Under the pieces are notes generated by a model. The model was not told where the DNA came from, did no database searches, and was given only the letters and a program-made list of their open reading frames with translations. Positions 1 to 7,679 of a stretch of DNA of 64,000 nucleotides are shown piece by piece. Numbering within the stretch: the stretch's first letter is position 1; the number at the start of each line of letters is the position of its first letter. The stretch is from UMGS1975 sp959600905 (GTDB taxonomy: Bacteria; Bacillota; Clostridia; Christensenellales; QAND01), in the NCBI GenBank assembly GCA_959600905.1, contig CAUGNO010000001.1, forward strand, positions 248,001 to 312,000, in the 5' to 3' direction. The translations under genes were made by a program, and so were the position numbers.

Positions 1-236
1 TCATACACTTCATCGCCCATGGCAACGATGTTACCGGCACATTCGTGGCCGGAAGCCATCGGGAAGCCTTGGTGGTCGCGCAGACCCAACCACTGCTGAT
101 AGTCGGTGGTACAAATGTTGTTTGCTACCAATTTGACAACGATATCCGTCGGCCCTACTTCGGGGAACGGCATCTCGTGCATCTCGGCAACATGTCCTTT
201 GACGATAACGCCAAAATGAATTTTGTCAGGAAGCAT
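1..236 (-). CDS. Zinc-type alcohol/polyol dehydrogenase, N-terminal part (cut by window edge)
   Basis: The first 78 codons of a medium-chain, zinc-dependent dehydrogenase are visible; the rest lies beyond base 1. Residue C42 in an ICTTDYQQW context and the GHE motif at residues 63-65, followed by AGNIVAMGDEV, match the catalytic-zinc half of the GroES-like domain of sorbitol/threonine dehydrogenases. The ATG at 236 has AGGAGGG 8 bases upstream. It follows the class II aldolase on the same strand, so it probably oxidises a sugar alcohol or related substrate in the same catabolic unit. The substrate cannot be read from this fragment. Confidence 0.85.
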   Translation of the reverse strand, partial: MLPDKIHFGVIVKGHVAEMHEMPFPEVGPTDIVVKLVANNICTTDYQQWLGLRDHQGFPMASGHECAGNIVAMGDEVY

Positions 237-291
237 GGGTATAACCCTCCTTAAAGAATTGAATTTTCTATTGTACAGTCAGTGTTTATAA

Positions 292-1116
292 TCACACACG
301 ATTGCACTGATTGAACAATTTCATGTAATGAACCAGCTTGGCTTTGTAGCCCTCGGCCAGCAATTCATACATCTGCATGCCATGATTCGGTTCCTCTTCG
401 ATGACAGCAGCAGCACCGGCTTTGTACAGGTCGGTCGCCAAGTTTACCTTGCTGATACCTTCGCGGGTCGCCTTCGCCAGGTTTTCATCGCCCGTGCCGG
501 AACCGCCATGCAGTACCAGCGGTACCTTAACAGCATCAAAGATCTGATGCAGACGATCGAAATCCAGGTACGGGGTGCCTTTGTATTCGCCATGAGCAGT
601 ACCGATCGCAACGGCCAGCATATCGATGCCGGTCTTTTCGCAATAATCTTTTGCCTGTGCCGGATCCGTCAAAGCAGCGTCACGGTCCACAGAATACTGC
701 AAGCCCTGGCCTACATGGCCCAATTCCGCTTCAACGCTGACGCCAACCGCATGAGCAACCTTTACCAATTCGGCTACTTCGGCGACGTTTTCTTCGTACG
801 GCAACGTAGAGCGGTCTACCATGATAGAGGTAAAGCCAGCTTGGATCGCTGCGATTGCATGTTCATACTTTGCACCATGATCCAGGTTGATCGCGATTGG
901 CACATCCGCTTCCTTTGCCAGAGCGCCTACCATATGGCCAAAGAAATTGATGTCACAGTTTGCAGAGTAGCCCACGTCCAAAATCATGGGAGCTCTGTTT
1001 TCCACAGCAGCGGAGATAGCCGCACGGGCCGTATCTTCGTTGTTGATGTTCGGAGCCGTAACACCGTAACCGCCTTCGCGGGCCGCGTTGAGGATTTGCG
1101 CCATAGATACTAACAT
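292..1116 (-). CDS. Class II fructose/tagatose-bisphosphate aldolase family
   Basis: A 274-residue zinc-dependent aldolase of the Fba/GatY/KbaY family, which cleaves ketose 1,6-bisphosphates to dihydroxyacetone phosphate and an aldehyde phosphate. Visible motifs are NLDHG (D79 catalytic, H80 zinc ligand), EAELGHVG near 129-136, GTAHGEYKG (H175 ligand), LHGGSGTG (H203 ligand) and KVNLATDL, which binds the substrate phosphate. The ATG at 1116 is preferred over one 12 codons upstream because AAGGAGG lies 8 bases before it. A clear promoter is at 1195-1223. The gene precedes a polyol dehydrogenase, which favours a role in sugar or polyol breakdown over housekeeping glycolysis, but the exact substrate is not decidable. 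Confidence 0.92.
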   Translation of the reverse strand: MLVSMAQILNAAREGGYGVTAPNINNEDTARAAISAAVENRAPMILDVGYSANCDINFFGHMVGALAKEADVPIAINLDHGAKYEHAIAAIQAGFTSIMVDRSTLPYEENVAEVAELVKVAHAVGVSVEAELGHVGQGLQYSVDRDAALTDPAQAKDYCEKTGIDMLAVAIGTAHGEYKGTPYLDFDRLHQIFDAVKVPLVLHGGSGTGDENLAKATREGISKVNLATDLYKAGAAAVIEEEPNHGMQMYELLAEGYKAKLVHYMKLFNQCNRV

Positions 1117-1194
1117 TCGTTTTTCCTCCTTATAAAGAAGATGTATTAACAAACCGCTTTTGCGGATTGTTTTCGAAAATGAATCCTTAGATAT

Positions 1195-1223
1195 ATTGTA
1201 TAACGAGAACCCGCCCTATGCAA
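1195..1223 (-). promoter_or_regulatory. Sigma-A-type promoter of the aldolase operon
   Basis: On the minus strand TTGCAT is separated by 17 bases from TACAAT. The start site would fall near 1188, giving a leader of about 70 bases that contains a small CCGC/GCGG hairpin at 1155-1166. Confidence 0.7.
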
Positions 1224-1404
1224 GCGCCGAATTTCTGCGCCCAGGCCAGCCCCATTTGCCCATATGCGAGCCAAAAACAACATAAAAAATGGAGTGAAAA
1301 AGCCAACAATCGGCTTTGAAATATCACACTGTGCTTACGAAAATATTTTATAGCAATCCTTCTAACAATGCAAGGGGCAGATTTGTTGTCCGCTTGTAGG
1401 AAAG

Positions 1405-1439
1405 CAATAAAAAACTCAAATAGATCACGCTATTTGAGT
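1405..1439 (-). terminator. Rho-independent terminator of the PTS IIB gene
   Basis: A 10-bp perfect stem (ACTCAAATAG / CTATTTGAGT) with a 6-base loop is followed on the minus strand by a T-rich run. The TAG stop codon of the PTS gene lies inside the stem. Confidence 0.85.
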
Positions 1440-1924
1440 AAAGAGGGAAAGTGCTCCCGCAAGGCATCCTCCAAAGAAAACGGCTTTTGTTCCGGCAAGG
1501 CCTGAAAATATACATGTATACCCTTTTCTTGCAGAGAATGCAGGCACTCCGCATCTGCCTCGGATAAAAACACCGTAGGATACACCTGTATTCTCCCTTC
1601 CCGGCGCCCCAGGCCCGCTACCTGCAAATCTTTGACGGGCACACCGGTCTGAATTGCGGTCTGTGCATGGGCAATGTCCTTAAAGATCAAAAGCACCCTT
1701 CCCTTTTGCGCAGATAAAAAACCCGCTACCTCTTCTGCCGTCAGCACTTCCAGCGTTGTTCCCTTTGGCATCGCCATTTTGAACAACCCGATGAGCATAG
1801 CGTCTTGCGCCACCTCATCATCGACAATACAAATCGAATTTGCCTGGGTTTGCTTTGTCCATTTTACCAGCACCTGGCCATGCACCAAACGGCTGTCCAC
1901 TCTCGCCAAGACCAATTCAGCCAA
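1430..1924 (-). CDS. Orphan PTS IIB component, mannose/fructose/sorbose family
   Basis: A cytoplasmic phosphocarrier of about 164 residues. The N-terminal RVDSRLVHGQ motif is the phosphorylation signature of the mannose-class EIIB family; the phosphoacceptor is His15 if translation starts at the TTG at 1924. That TTG has GGGGG 7 bases upstream; a GTG two codons earlier (1930) directly abuts the same GGGGG and is less likely. No IIA, IIC or IID gene is in view: the gene is monocistronic, with its own terminator, and is followed by the aldolase promoter. The partner subunits must lie elsewhere, or the protein has a regulatory role. Family assignment is firm; sugar specificity is unknown. Confidence 0.9.
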   Translation of the reverse strand: MAELVLARVDSRLVHGQVLVKWTKQTQANSICIVDDEVAQDAMLIGLFKMAMPKGTTLEVLTAEEVAGFLSAQKGRVLLIFKDIAHAQTAIQTGVPVKDLQVAGLGRREGRIQVYPTVFLSEADAECLHSLQEKGIHVYFQALPEQKPFSLEDALREHFPSLLK

Positions 1925-2083
1925 AACCACACCCCCTTACAAATTCATGATTTATCATAATCCAAAGCATTGGCACTGTCAATCTTCCCGATACCTATGC
2001 TATACTTTATTTATATACTGGAGAAGCTATGCCGCTCATTTTCTTTGTTTTTTTATTTCATATCACTTTGCAGGAGGTAAGCT

Positions 2084-3169
2084 ATGCAGTCTACTCAAAT
2101 CATGGCCATGTACGGGACCGACGGATTCGATATGGTACAGCGTTTGTTAGAGCAAATGGACGCCGTTTCCCATCTACCGCAGGACAAGCATGCATCCATT
2201 GCCATCAAGCCCAACCTAGTCGTGGCACACACAGCGGATACAGGTGCCACCACCCATCCAGAGATCATTGAAGGCATCATCTGCTATCTGCAAGCGCAGG
2301 GTTATGATAATCTTTCCATCATAGAGTCCTCTTGGGTAGGAGACCAAACCATGCGCGCCTATGAGGTATGCGGATACAATGCGCTATCCAAGAGGCGCGG
2401 CGTGCCCCTGTACGATATGAAAAAAGAGCCCGGCGTGCAGGTGCAAACCCATGGCATATCGTTGTCCGTATGTAAGCGGGCCTTGGAAGCGGACGCCATC
2501 ATCAACGTACCTGTCCTCAAGGCGCACTGCCAAACGGCGCTGACCTGCGCGCTGAAAAACCTAAAAGGGCTTGTGCCGGATAAAGAAAAAAGGCGGTATC
2601 ATCAACTTGGCATCCATCAGCCCGTAGCACTGCTCAATACCGTGCTGCGGCCGGCATTCACCATCGTGGATGGGCTTTGCGGGGATTTGACCTTCGAAGA
2701 AGGCGGCAACCCCGTTCCAATGCAGCGTCTGCTTGCAGGATTGGATTCCGTTTTGATCGACAGCTATGCTGCCCAGCTGCTCGGCTATGACCCGGATGAA
2801 ATTGAAATGCTGCCCATGGCACGCGACTATGGTGTTGGCGCTTATTTTGAAGATGAATCTCAGTTGATAGAGCTGAACAGCCCGGCCGACCTTCCTCAAA
2901 AATATACCCCTTCCCGACGGGCCAACATGCTGGCACGGCGTGTGGATGCAAAAAATGCCTGTTCCGCTTGCTATGGTAGCCTAATCTTCGCTTTGAATCG
3001 ACTGGATGAGCTGGGAGAATTGCCTCGGGAAACGCTGCATATCGGCCAGGGCTACCAGGGCATAGAGGGGGATGGCATCGGCATTGGACGCTGCTGCGCA
3101 GGGTTTTCACGCTGCTTAAAAGGCTGTCCTCCGCAAGCCAAGGATATTGTCGATTTTTTGCAGAGGTAG
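2084..3169 (+). CDS. DUF362 domain-containing protein
   Basis: A 361-residue soluble protein with the DUF362 pattern: an N-terminal KPNLV segment, GATTHPEIIEG, a central NVPVLKAHCQTALTCALKN block and LVPD, then a Cys-rich tail (CSACYG near residue 292 and CC...C...C near the C-terminus). Members are often found with ferredoxin domains in anaerobes; the biochemical role of the family is poorly defined. The Cys residues suggest, but do not prove, metal or Fe-S binding. ATG at 2084 follows AGGAGG by 6-7 bases. The EamA gene begins 4 bases after its stop, so the two are probably cotranscribed. Confidence 0.85.
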   Translation: MQSTQIMAMYGTDGFDMVQRLLEQMDAVSHLPQDKHASIAIKPNLVVAHTADTGATTHPEIIEGIICYLQAQGYDNLSIIESSWVGDQTMRAYEVCGYNALSKRRGVPLYDMKKEPGVQVQTHGISLSVCKRALEADAIINVPVLKAHCQTALTCALKNLKGLVPDKEKRRYHQLGIHQPVALLNTVLRPAFTIVDGLCGDLTFEEGGNPVPMQRLLAGLDSVLIDSYAAQLLGYDPDEIEMLPMARDYGVGAYFEDESQLIELNSPADLPQKYTPSRRANMLARRVDAKNACSACYGSLIFALNRLDELGELPRETLHIGQGYQGIEGDGIGIGRCCAGFSRCLKGCPPQAKDIVDFLQR

Positions 3170-3173
3170 TCCC

Positions 3174-4070
3174 ATGAGCCGTATCAAACAAAACCTCGCC
3201 CTGTTGTTTGCGATCTGCTGCGTATCCTTTGCAGGGCCGCTGATCAAAGTGGCCTTGCTGCTAGCCATGCCGCCTGTGGCCGTTGCCTTTTTTCGTCTCT
3301 TTTTCTCAACGTCGCTTTTGTCCGTTCCCAACGCACGCCAGCATGGCTTTGCCCTATACAAAACGCTCAGCAAAAAGGAGGTAGGCCTGCTGGTCGCTTC
3401 CGGATTATGCTTGGCCCTGCATTTTTTCTGCTGGATCTCTTCTTTATCCATCATCAGCACCTTTGCCTCTACAGTCATTGTGTGCACACAGCCTTTATTC
3501 GTCATGGTTGGTGCATTCCTCTTTTTCCGGGAAGTTCCCTCCCCCCGGGCGCTGCCCGGTGTTGTGCTGTGCGTAGCGGGCACCGTTATCATTGCGCTGG
3601 CCGGAGGCATGGACAGCGGCACGATCTGGGGCAGCGTATTGGCGCTATTGGGCGCGTTGTTCTCCTCCTGCTATTTTCTTTGCAATAAAGCGCTCCGCCA
3701 TACCCTGCCGTTGACTCCGCATACCTTTGCCGTTTACGGCATCTGCGCAGTGTGTTTATTGCTGCTCAGTTCCTTTTTAAGAAGCCCTCTGCTCACCTTT
3801 CCATGGCAAGGGTATGCCATCTGCTTTGCGTTGGCAGTCCTATGCACTTTGGGGGGGCACAGCGTGCTCAACTGGGCGCTCAAGTATTTTAAAGCGGGCG
3901 TTGTATCCGTCGCAATGCTCGGAGAGCCCTTGGGCGCTGCGCTTTGGGCCTTTCTGCTATTTGGAGAGCAGCCTGGCTTAACGGTGTTGCTGGGCGGCCT
4001 TGTGATTCTGGCAGGGGTGGTTTGGTTCGCGGTATTTGAGCAAAAGGAACCCTCCGCTACAGACAGTTGA
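3174..4070 (+). CDS. EamA/DMT-family inner-membrane exporter
   Basis: A 298-residue integral membrane protein with about ten hydrophobic helices arranged as two five-helix EamA repeats. Typical landmarks are a Pro/Phe-rich first half (PPVAVAFFRLFFS) and ALKYFKAGVVSVAMLGEPLGAALWAFLLFGE in the second half, here spanning roughly residues 238-268. The family exports amino acids, nucleotides or other metabolites; the substrate is unknown. The ATG at 3174 was chosen over an upstream TTG at 3147 inside the DUF362 gene because AGAGG sits 7 bases before it. It follows the DUF362 gene by 4 bases. Confidence 0.88.
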   Translation: MSRIKQNLALLFAICCVSFAGPLIKVALLLAMPPVAVAFFRLFFSTSLLSVPNARQHGFALYKTLSKKEVGLLVASGLCLALHFFCWISSLSIISTFASTVIVCTQPLFVMVGAFLFFREVPSPRALPGVVLCVAGTVIIALAGGMDSGTIWGSVLALLGALFSSCYFLCNKALRHTLPLTPHTFAVYGICAVCLLLLSSFLRSPLLTFPWQGYAICFALAVLCTLGGHSVLNWALKYFKAGVVSVAMLGEPLGAALWAFLLFGEQPGLTVLLGGLVILAGVVWFAVFEQKEPSATDS

Positions 4071-4183
4071 CCGAGAATTAGACATGCCTGGCCCGGATAC
4101 AATAACGTAAGCGAAATTTGTGTCTTTGGCAGCAACACGCTATACTGCAAACAACTCCCCTTGAAAGGAGACTGACCGCCTGA

Positions 4184-5326
4184 ATGCAGGAACGCAAGCG
4201 AATATTTGTCGATACCCCTTTTTTAAAGGCTGCGGAGCTTCCTTTGTTGATGCTGATTACCGTCGTCGTTGTGGCGCTTTGTTATATGCTGGCCTCTTAT
4301 GTCATGCCGTTGCTGCTGGCCATCCTCATTTCTACGGCCATGGAGCCTTTTATACGCATGCTTTCCGGCACCAATCGATCCGGCGAAAAGATACGGGCTG
4401 GGCTTCCTAGAAAAGTTGCTGTGCTTTTGGTAATGCTGATCGTGTTTACGCTGCTGATCACGGTGGGATTCTTTATCATCCAAGGGGTTGTGGCGGAGCT
4501 TATCTCGTTAGCGGAATCCCTGCCGGCCAAGATCCCGCAATGGATGGAAAGCCTAGATCAGCTGGGTCAACAAATTTCCGCCCAGTTTCCCATCATTTCT
4601 ACGGAAAACTTGGCCTCTATCATACAAAGCCTCAGCGGACACTTAACAGAAAGCATCACTACGATAGCCGCTTCTGCCGTTTCGTTTGCTACGCAGATGC
4701 CAGCTATCATTCTGTTCATCGTATTTACCATTATGTCTACATACTTTTTTTCCGTTTCTCGCTTTAGCATTATGCGGAATCTAAAGCGGCAGCTGCCGCA
4801 GAGCTGGCAGGAAACAGCGCAGCATCTATACGGCACGCTGGCCAAGGCGTTGTTTGGCTGGCTCAAGGCACAATTTATCATTCTCTGCTGCATGTTTTTG
4901 GTCATGTTCATCGGGTTTACCATCTTGAACGTTCACTATGCTCTATTGATTGCGCTTGGCATTGCCGTGATGGATGCACTCCCCATCCTAGGCTCCGGAC
5001 TTGTCATGATTCCTTGGATCGGCTACCAGCTGTTTTTCGGCTCCCTGCCGATGGGCATAGGGCTTGCCGTGGTCTATGTGCTGCTTATCTTTACCCGCCA
5101 AAGCATCGAGCCGCGGGTGGTAGGAGGGCAGTTCGGCCTGCCGCCGTTATGGACGATGTGCGCCATGTATGCCGGCTTTCGCCTGTTTGGATTCATCGGC
5201 CTCTTCCTTGGCCCTTTAACTTTGCTTTTGATGTATAACGTAGCAAAAATGTATCTGCAAAAGCGTACCTACCGGGAAGTGTTGGCAGACGTTGCGGCCC
5301 AATGGTCTCCGCCGCCCGATCTCTAA
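4184..5326 (+). CDS. AI-2E family transporter (YtvI/PerM type)
   Basis: A 380-residue polytopic membrane protein of the AI-2E exporter (PF01594) superfamily. It has the hallmark layout of two N-terminal helices, a soluble/amphipathic segment near residues 95-160, and a C-terminal helical cluster with DALPILGSG, PWIGYQLFFG, IEPRVVGGQFGLPPLWTM and GLFLGP. Clostridial members include YtvI-like proteins linked to sporulation, and others act as ion or metabolite antiporters; no specific substrate can be assigned. The AAAGGAG site lies 13 bases before the ATG, a long but usable spacing. A strong terminator follows at 5334-5366. Confidence 0.88.
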   Translation: MQERKRIFVDTPFLKAAELPLLMLITVVVVALCYMLASYVMPLLLAILISTAMEPFIRMLSGTNRSGEKIRAGLPRKVAVLLVMLIVFTLLITVGFFIIQGVVAELISLAESLPAKIPQWMESLDQLGQQISAQFPIISTENLASIIQSLSGHLTESITTIAASAVSFATQMPAIILFIVFTIMSTYFFSVSRFSIMRNLKRQLPQSWQETAQHLYGTLAKALFGWLKAQFIILCCMFLVMFIGFTILNVHYALLIALGIAVMDALPILGSGLVMIPWIGYQLFFGSLPMGIGLAVVYVLLIFTRQSIEPRVVGGQFGLPPLWTMCAMYAGFRLFGFIGLFLGPLTLLLMYNVAKMYLQKRTYREVLADVAAQWSPPPDL

Positions 5327-5333
5327 ATGCGCC

Positions 5334-5366
5334 ATGGCCTATCCATCTGGATGGGCCATTATTTTT
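5334..5366 (+). terminator. Rho-independent terminator after the AI-2E transporter
   Basis: ATGGCC-T-ATCC pairs with GGAT-G-GGCCAT around a 4-base loop (11 bp including one wobble), followed by TATTTTT. Confidence 0.85.
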
Positions 5367-5467
5367 GAAATATATGGTTTCATATACTAGATATTATAAT
5401 TTTCTTTTCTAAAAATAGTGATTTTTTAATTCAAATTATATATACTACTAAAAGAGGAGCGATTTTT

Positions 5468-5878
5468 ATGAGCCAAAAGGAAAAGGCCTGTCGTTATTTT
5501 CAGGCGGAAACCGGTTATAACTGTGCGCAAAGCGTATTTTTGCCTTTTGCAGAAAGTATGGGAATTCCGCAGGAGCAGGCAATGAAGCTCTCCGCAGCCT
5601 TTGGCGGCGGCGTAGCCGTAGGGCAGATCTGCGGGGCGTTATGTGGCGCTGCCATGGCGCTGTCTTATGCAGTATCCTCTGCAGACCCAAAGGATACGCA
5701 GACCAAACAGGCCTACCGTACGGCCATGCAGCAGCTGGCCCAAGAGTTTGAGCAGGCATTCGGCTCTTTACAGTGCCAAGCATTGAAAGCGCGAGATGCA
5801 CAGCAGACTCAAATGCAAGAGAGGCCCTGTATGAAGTATGTTTCATTTTGCGCAGAAAGGCTTGAAACGCTGCTTTAG
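5468..5878 (+). CDS. C_GCAxxG_C_C family redox-type protein
   Basis: A 136-residue soluble protein of the C_GCAxxG_C_C family (PF09719). The defining Cys pattern is present: an early Cys in GYNCAQ, then ICGALCGAAMAL near residues 58-68, a Cys in SLQCQA and a final CMKYVSFC pair. The family is found mainly in anaerobes and is thought to be redox active or metal binding, without an established reaction. ATG at 5468 has AGAGGAG 8 bases upstream. It lies downstream of an AT-rich gap of about 100 bases that should carry its promoter, and 23 bases upstream of trhA. Confidence 0.88.
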   Translation: MSQKEKACRYFQAETGYNCAQSVFLPFAESMGIPQEQAMKLSAAFGGGVAVGQICGALCGAAMALSYAVSSADPKDTQTKQAYRTAMQQLAQEFEQAFGSLQCQALKARDAQQTQMQERPCMKYVSFCAERLETLL

Positions 5879-5901
5879 ACCTAAGAAAGAGGGGACATTG
5901 C

Positions 5902-6576
5902 ATGCAGGTATCACAAAAAAAGGAAAGAAAGCCGGCAAAAAAGATTGGCCTTGGCTTCTATACGCTGGGAGAAGAGATCGCCAATTCCATTACGCATGGA
6001 TTGGGGGCTCTTATGGCGCTGGCTGGTGCTATGGTTTTAATCGTATTTGCAGCTTTAACAGGAGACCGATGGAAAATCGTAAGCGTATGCATCTATGGAT
6101 TCACAGTATTCTTCCTTTTTATGATGTCCACCCTATACCATGCCATCAATCACAAGACAGCCAAGCGAGTATTTCGGGTTTTTGACCATACCTCTATCTA
6201 TCTATTGATAGCGGGCACCTACACGCCCTTTACGCTGGTTACGCTGCGCGGCGGCTGGGGATGGACGATTTTCGGCGTAGTTTGGAGCGCTGCCATTTTG
6301 GGCATTGTGCTTAGCGCCATCAATTTAGAGCGTTTCAAGGTCTTTGGCATGGTCTGCTACATTGCTACGGGCTGGTGTATTGTCGTTGCTATGTTCCCCT
6401 TGGTCAAAGCGCTGCCCGTATCCGGCATCGTTCTGCTAGTGCTGGGCGGCGTCATGTATACTGCCGGCATCGGTTTTTTTGCCAGCAAAAAGAAATACTT
6501 TCATTCCATCTGGCATCTGTTTGTCTTGGCCGGCGCCATTTTACATTATTTTTGCATTCTGTTCTATGTCATCTAA
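5902..6576 (+). CDS. trhA: Hemolysin III family (TrhA/PAQR) membrane protein
   Basis: A 224-residue seven-helix membrane protein of the PAQR/hemolysin III family. Conserved features include GEEIANSITHGLGAL near the N-terminus, STLYHAI with its conserved Ser and His, FDHTSIYLLIAGTYTPF, and the C-terminal SIWHLFVLAGAILHYF with two His residues that form the metal site with the earlier one. Bacillus TrhA is linked to membrane fluidity control; haemolytic activity is not implied. GAGGGG lies 7 bases before the ATG. The gene ends at a bidirectional terminator shared with the convergent GNAT gene. Confidence 0.92.
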   Translation: MQVSQKKERKPAKKIGLGFYTLGEEIANSITHGLGALMALAGAMVLIVFAALTGDRWKIVSVCIYGFTVFFLFMMSTLYHAINHKTAKRVFRVFDHTSIYLLIAGTYTPFTLVTLRGGWGWTIFGVVWSAAILGIVLSAINLERFKVFGMVCYIATGWCIVVAMFPLVKALPVSGIVLLVLGGVMYTAGIGFFASKKKYFHSIWHLFVLAGAILHYFCILFYVI

Positions 6577-6600
6577 GATACAGAAAGCCAGAGATAAAGA

Positions 6601-6628
6601 AAAGCAAGGGAGCATCCCTTGCTTTTTT
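6601..6628. terminator. Bidirectional terminator between trhA and the GNAT gene
   Basis: AAAGCAAGGGA pairs with TCCCTTGCTTT around a 3-base loop. A-rich and T-rich flanks allow function on both strands; the GNAT stop codon (6627-6629) touches the T run. Confidence 0.85.
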
Positions 6629-7079
6629 ACATTTGCCCTGTCAGCGACAGGCTCATTTCCCGATATACGATGGATTCATATCCGTGCCTGCGATACAGGC
6701 GAATCGCCCCTTTGTTTTGCGGCATTACCTCCAGCTGGATTTCCACAGCTCTGTTGCGATACTGCTCTTTTACAAAGGTAAGCGCCTGGGTTCCCAACCC
6801 CTGCCCCTGGTATTCCGGCCGAATATACAATTCTTCCAGCAGCACAATCATGCCGCCCGCCTCGTTTCCATAGGTAAAACTCAGTAGAATGTACCCGGCC
6901 GCACGGCCTTGGGATTCGATCATCCACCCTTCCAAATAAGGATTTTTCTGTAAGATTAGTGTGAAGGTCTTGTTGAAGTTTTCTTCCGGCACAGCATGGC
7001 TTACGCCATCTCCCTGATAGAACTCTCGGCTCATCGCCACATACTGTGCTCTGTCTTTCTCTGTAAATCGTCGGTGCAA
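6627..7079 (-). CDS. GNAT family N-acetyltransferase
   Basis: A 150-residue single-domain GNAT enzyme. Motif A is clear: LEELYIRPEYQGQGLGTQAL near residues 80-99, with the RxxGxG/A-like acetyl-CoA pyrophosphate loop QGQGLG. The C-terminal NKGAIRLYRRHGYESI matches motif B. Such proteins acetylate small amines, antibiotics or protein N-termini; the substrate is unknown. The start is a TTG at 7079 with AAAGGA 7 bases upstream; the first internal ATG would remove an early conserved strand. Its promoter is at 7110-7139. Confidence 0.88.
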   Translation of the reverse strand: MHRRFTEKDRAQYVAMSREFYQGDGVSHAVPEENFNKTFTLILQKNPYLEGWMIESQGRAAGYILLSFTYGNEAGGMIVLLEELYIRPEYQGQGLGTQALTFVKEQYRNRAVEIQLEVMPQNKGAIRLYRRHGYESIVYREMSLSLTGQM

Positions 7080-7109
7080 GCTATCATCCTTTCTGTCTTC
7101 ACGCTATGT

Positions 7110-7139
7110 AGTATACCAGACGGGCCGAAAAGCAAGCAA
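7110..7139 (-). promoter_or_regulatory. Promoter of the GNAT gene
   Basis: Minus-strand TTGCTT, 18-base spacer, TATACT; start site about 7103, leaving a short leader before the TTG start codon. Confidence 0.6.
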
Positions 7140-7314
7140 ACGCGGCAAAACGAACTTTTCCCCAGCAAAATTGCCGCCTTTTTCTACGGCATAAAACGAG
7201 GCTTTGTTTCCTCCGTTTTCCTCTGTTTTGTGCCTCAATATCCCAAGTTTTCTCGCGCACACCGTCCAGTTTCGGACTAAGTGCCGATTTTTTTGCTTCA
7301 ATAACATACGAACA
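7140..7314. other. Divergent intergenic stretch without a gene
   Basis: Between the GNAT promoter and the gatC promoter there are about 175 bases with pyrimidine-rich runs and no start codon with a Shine-Dalgarno site. A weak GTCC/GGAC hairpin near 7264-7277 precedes a T run at 7288-7294, but no transcript that would need it was found. Confidence 0.4.
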
Positions 7315-7344
7315 TTGCGGTTTCTCCGCAAAATATGGTATAGT
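7315..7344 (+). promoter_or_regulatory. Promoter of gatCAB
   Basis: TTGCGG, 18-base spacer, TATAGT. The spacer contains a short GCGG...CCGC inverted repeat. Confidence 0.65.
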
Positions 7345-7395
7345 ATTCCATCATGAGTAAATAGGCTATATGGCCCAAAAGGAGCGGATCAACCC

Positions 7396-7668
7396 GTGGA
7401 TCGCAACGAGATCGCCCAGTTGGCTCAGTTGGCAAAGCTGTCCTTTACCGATGAGCAGTTGGATGCTTTTACCGATGAATTTTCCAGTATTTTGGCCTTT
7501 GTAGATCAGCTGTCTCAGCTGGATACCGAAGGCGTCAGCGTAGCACCCGAGGCCGACCATGCCGTGGTGCGTGCAGACGAGATCGCCCCCTCTCTGCCCA
7601 AACAGGCCGTCATTGAATTGGCGCCCGAAACGGACGGAGACGGTTTTCTCATTCCTCGGATCGTATAA
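7396..7668 (+). CDS. gatC: Aspartyl/glutamyl-tRNA(Asn/Gln) amidotransferase subunit C
   Basis: A 90-residue GatC, the small scaffold that clamps GatA to GatB. It begins with the typical IAQLAQLAKLSFTDEQ helix and contains LDTEGVSV, equivalent to the conserved L-DT-V-P-H region, and a C-terminal strand ending FLIPRIV. The GTG start has AAAGGAG 11 bases upstream. It is followed by gatA after 11 bases, the standard gatCAB order. The complex converts misacylated Glu-tRNA(Gln) and/or Asp-tRNA(Asn) to the correct amides. Confidence 0.93.
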   Translation: MDRNEIAQLAQLAKLSFTDEQLDAFTDEFSSILAFVDQLSQLDTEGVSVAPEADHAVVRADEIAPSLPKQAVIELAPETDGDGFLIPRIV

Positions 7669-7679
7669 GGAGGCGCAAC

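Noticed and set aside
328..1113. 261-codon open frame on the plus strand
   Set aside because: It is antisense to the aldolase, whose catalytic motifs are intact; no binding site and no recognisable protein.
7300..7330. Sequence resembling a Bacillus PurBox (ACGAACATT) before gatC
   Set aside because: Only one half-site, inside the promoter region of a non-purine operon; most likely chance.
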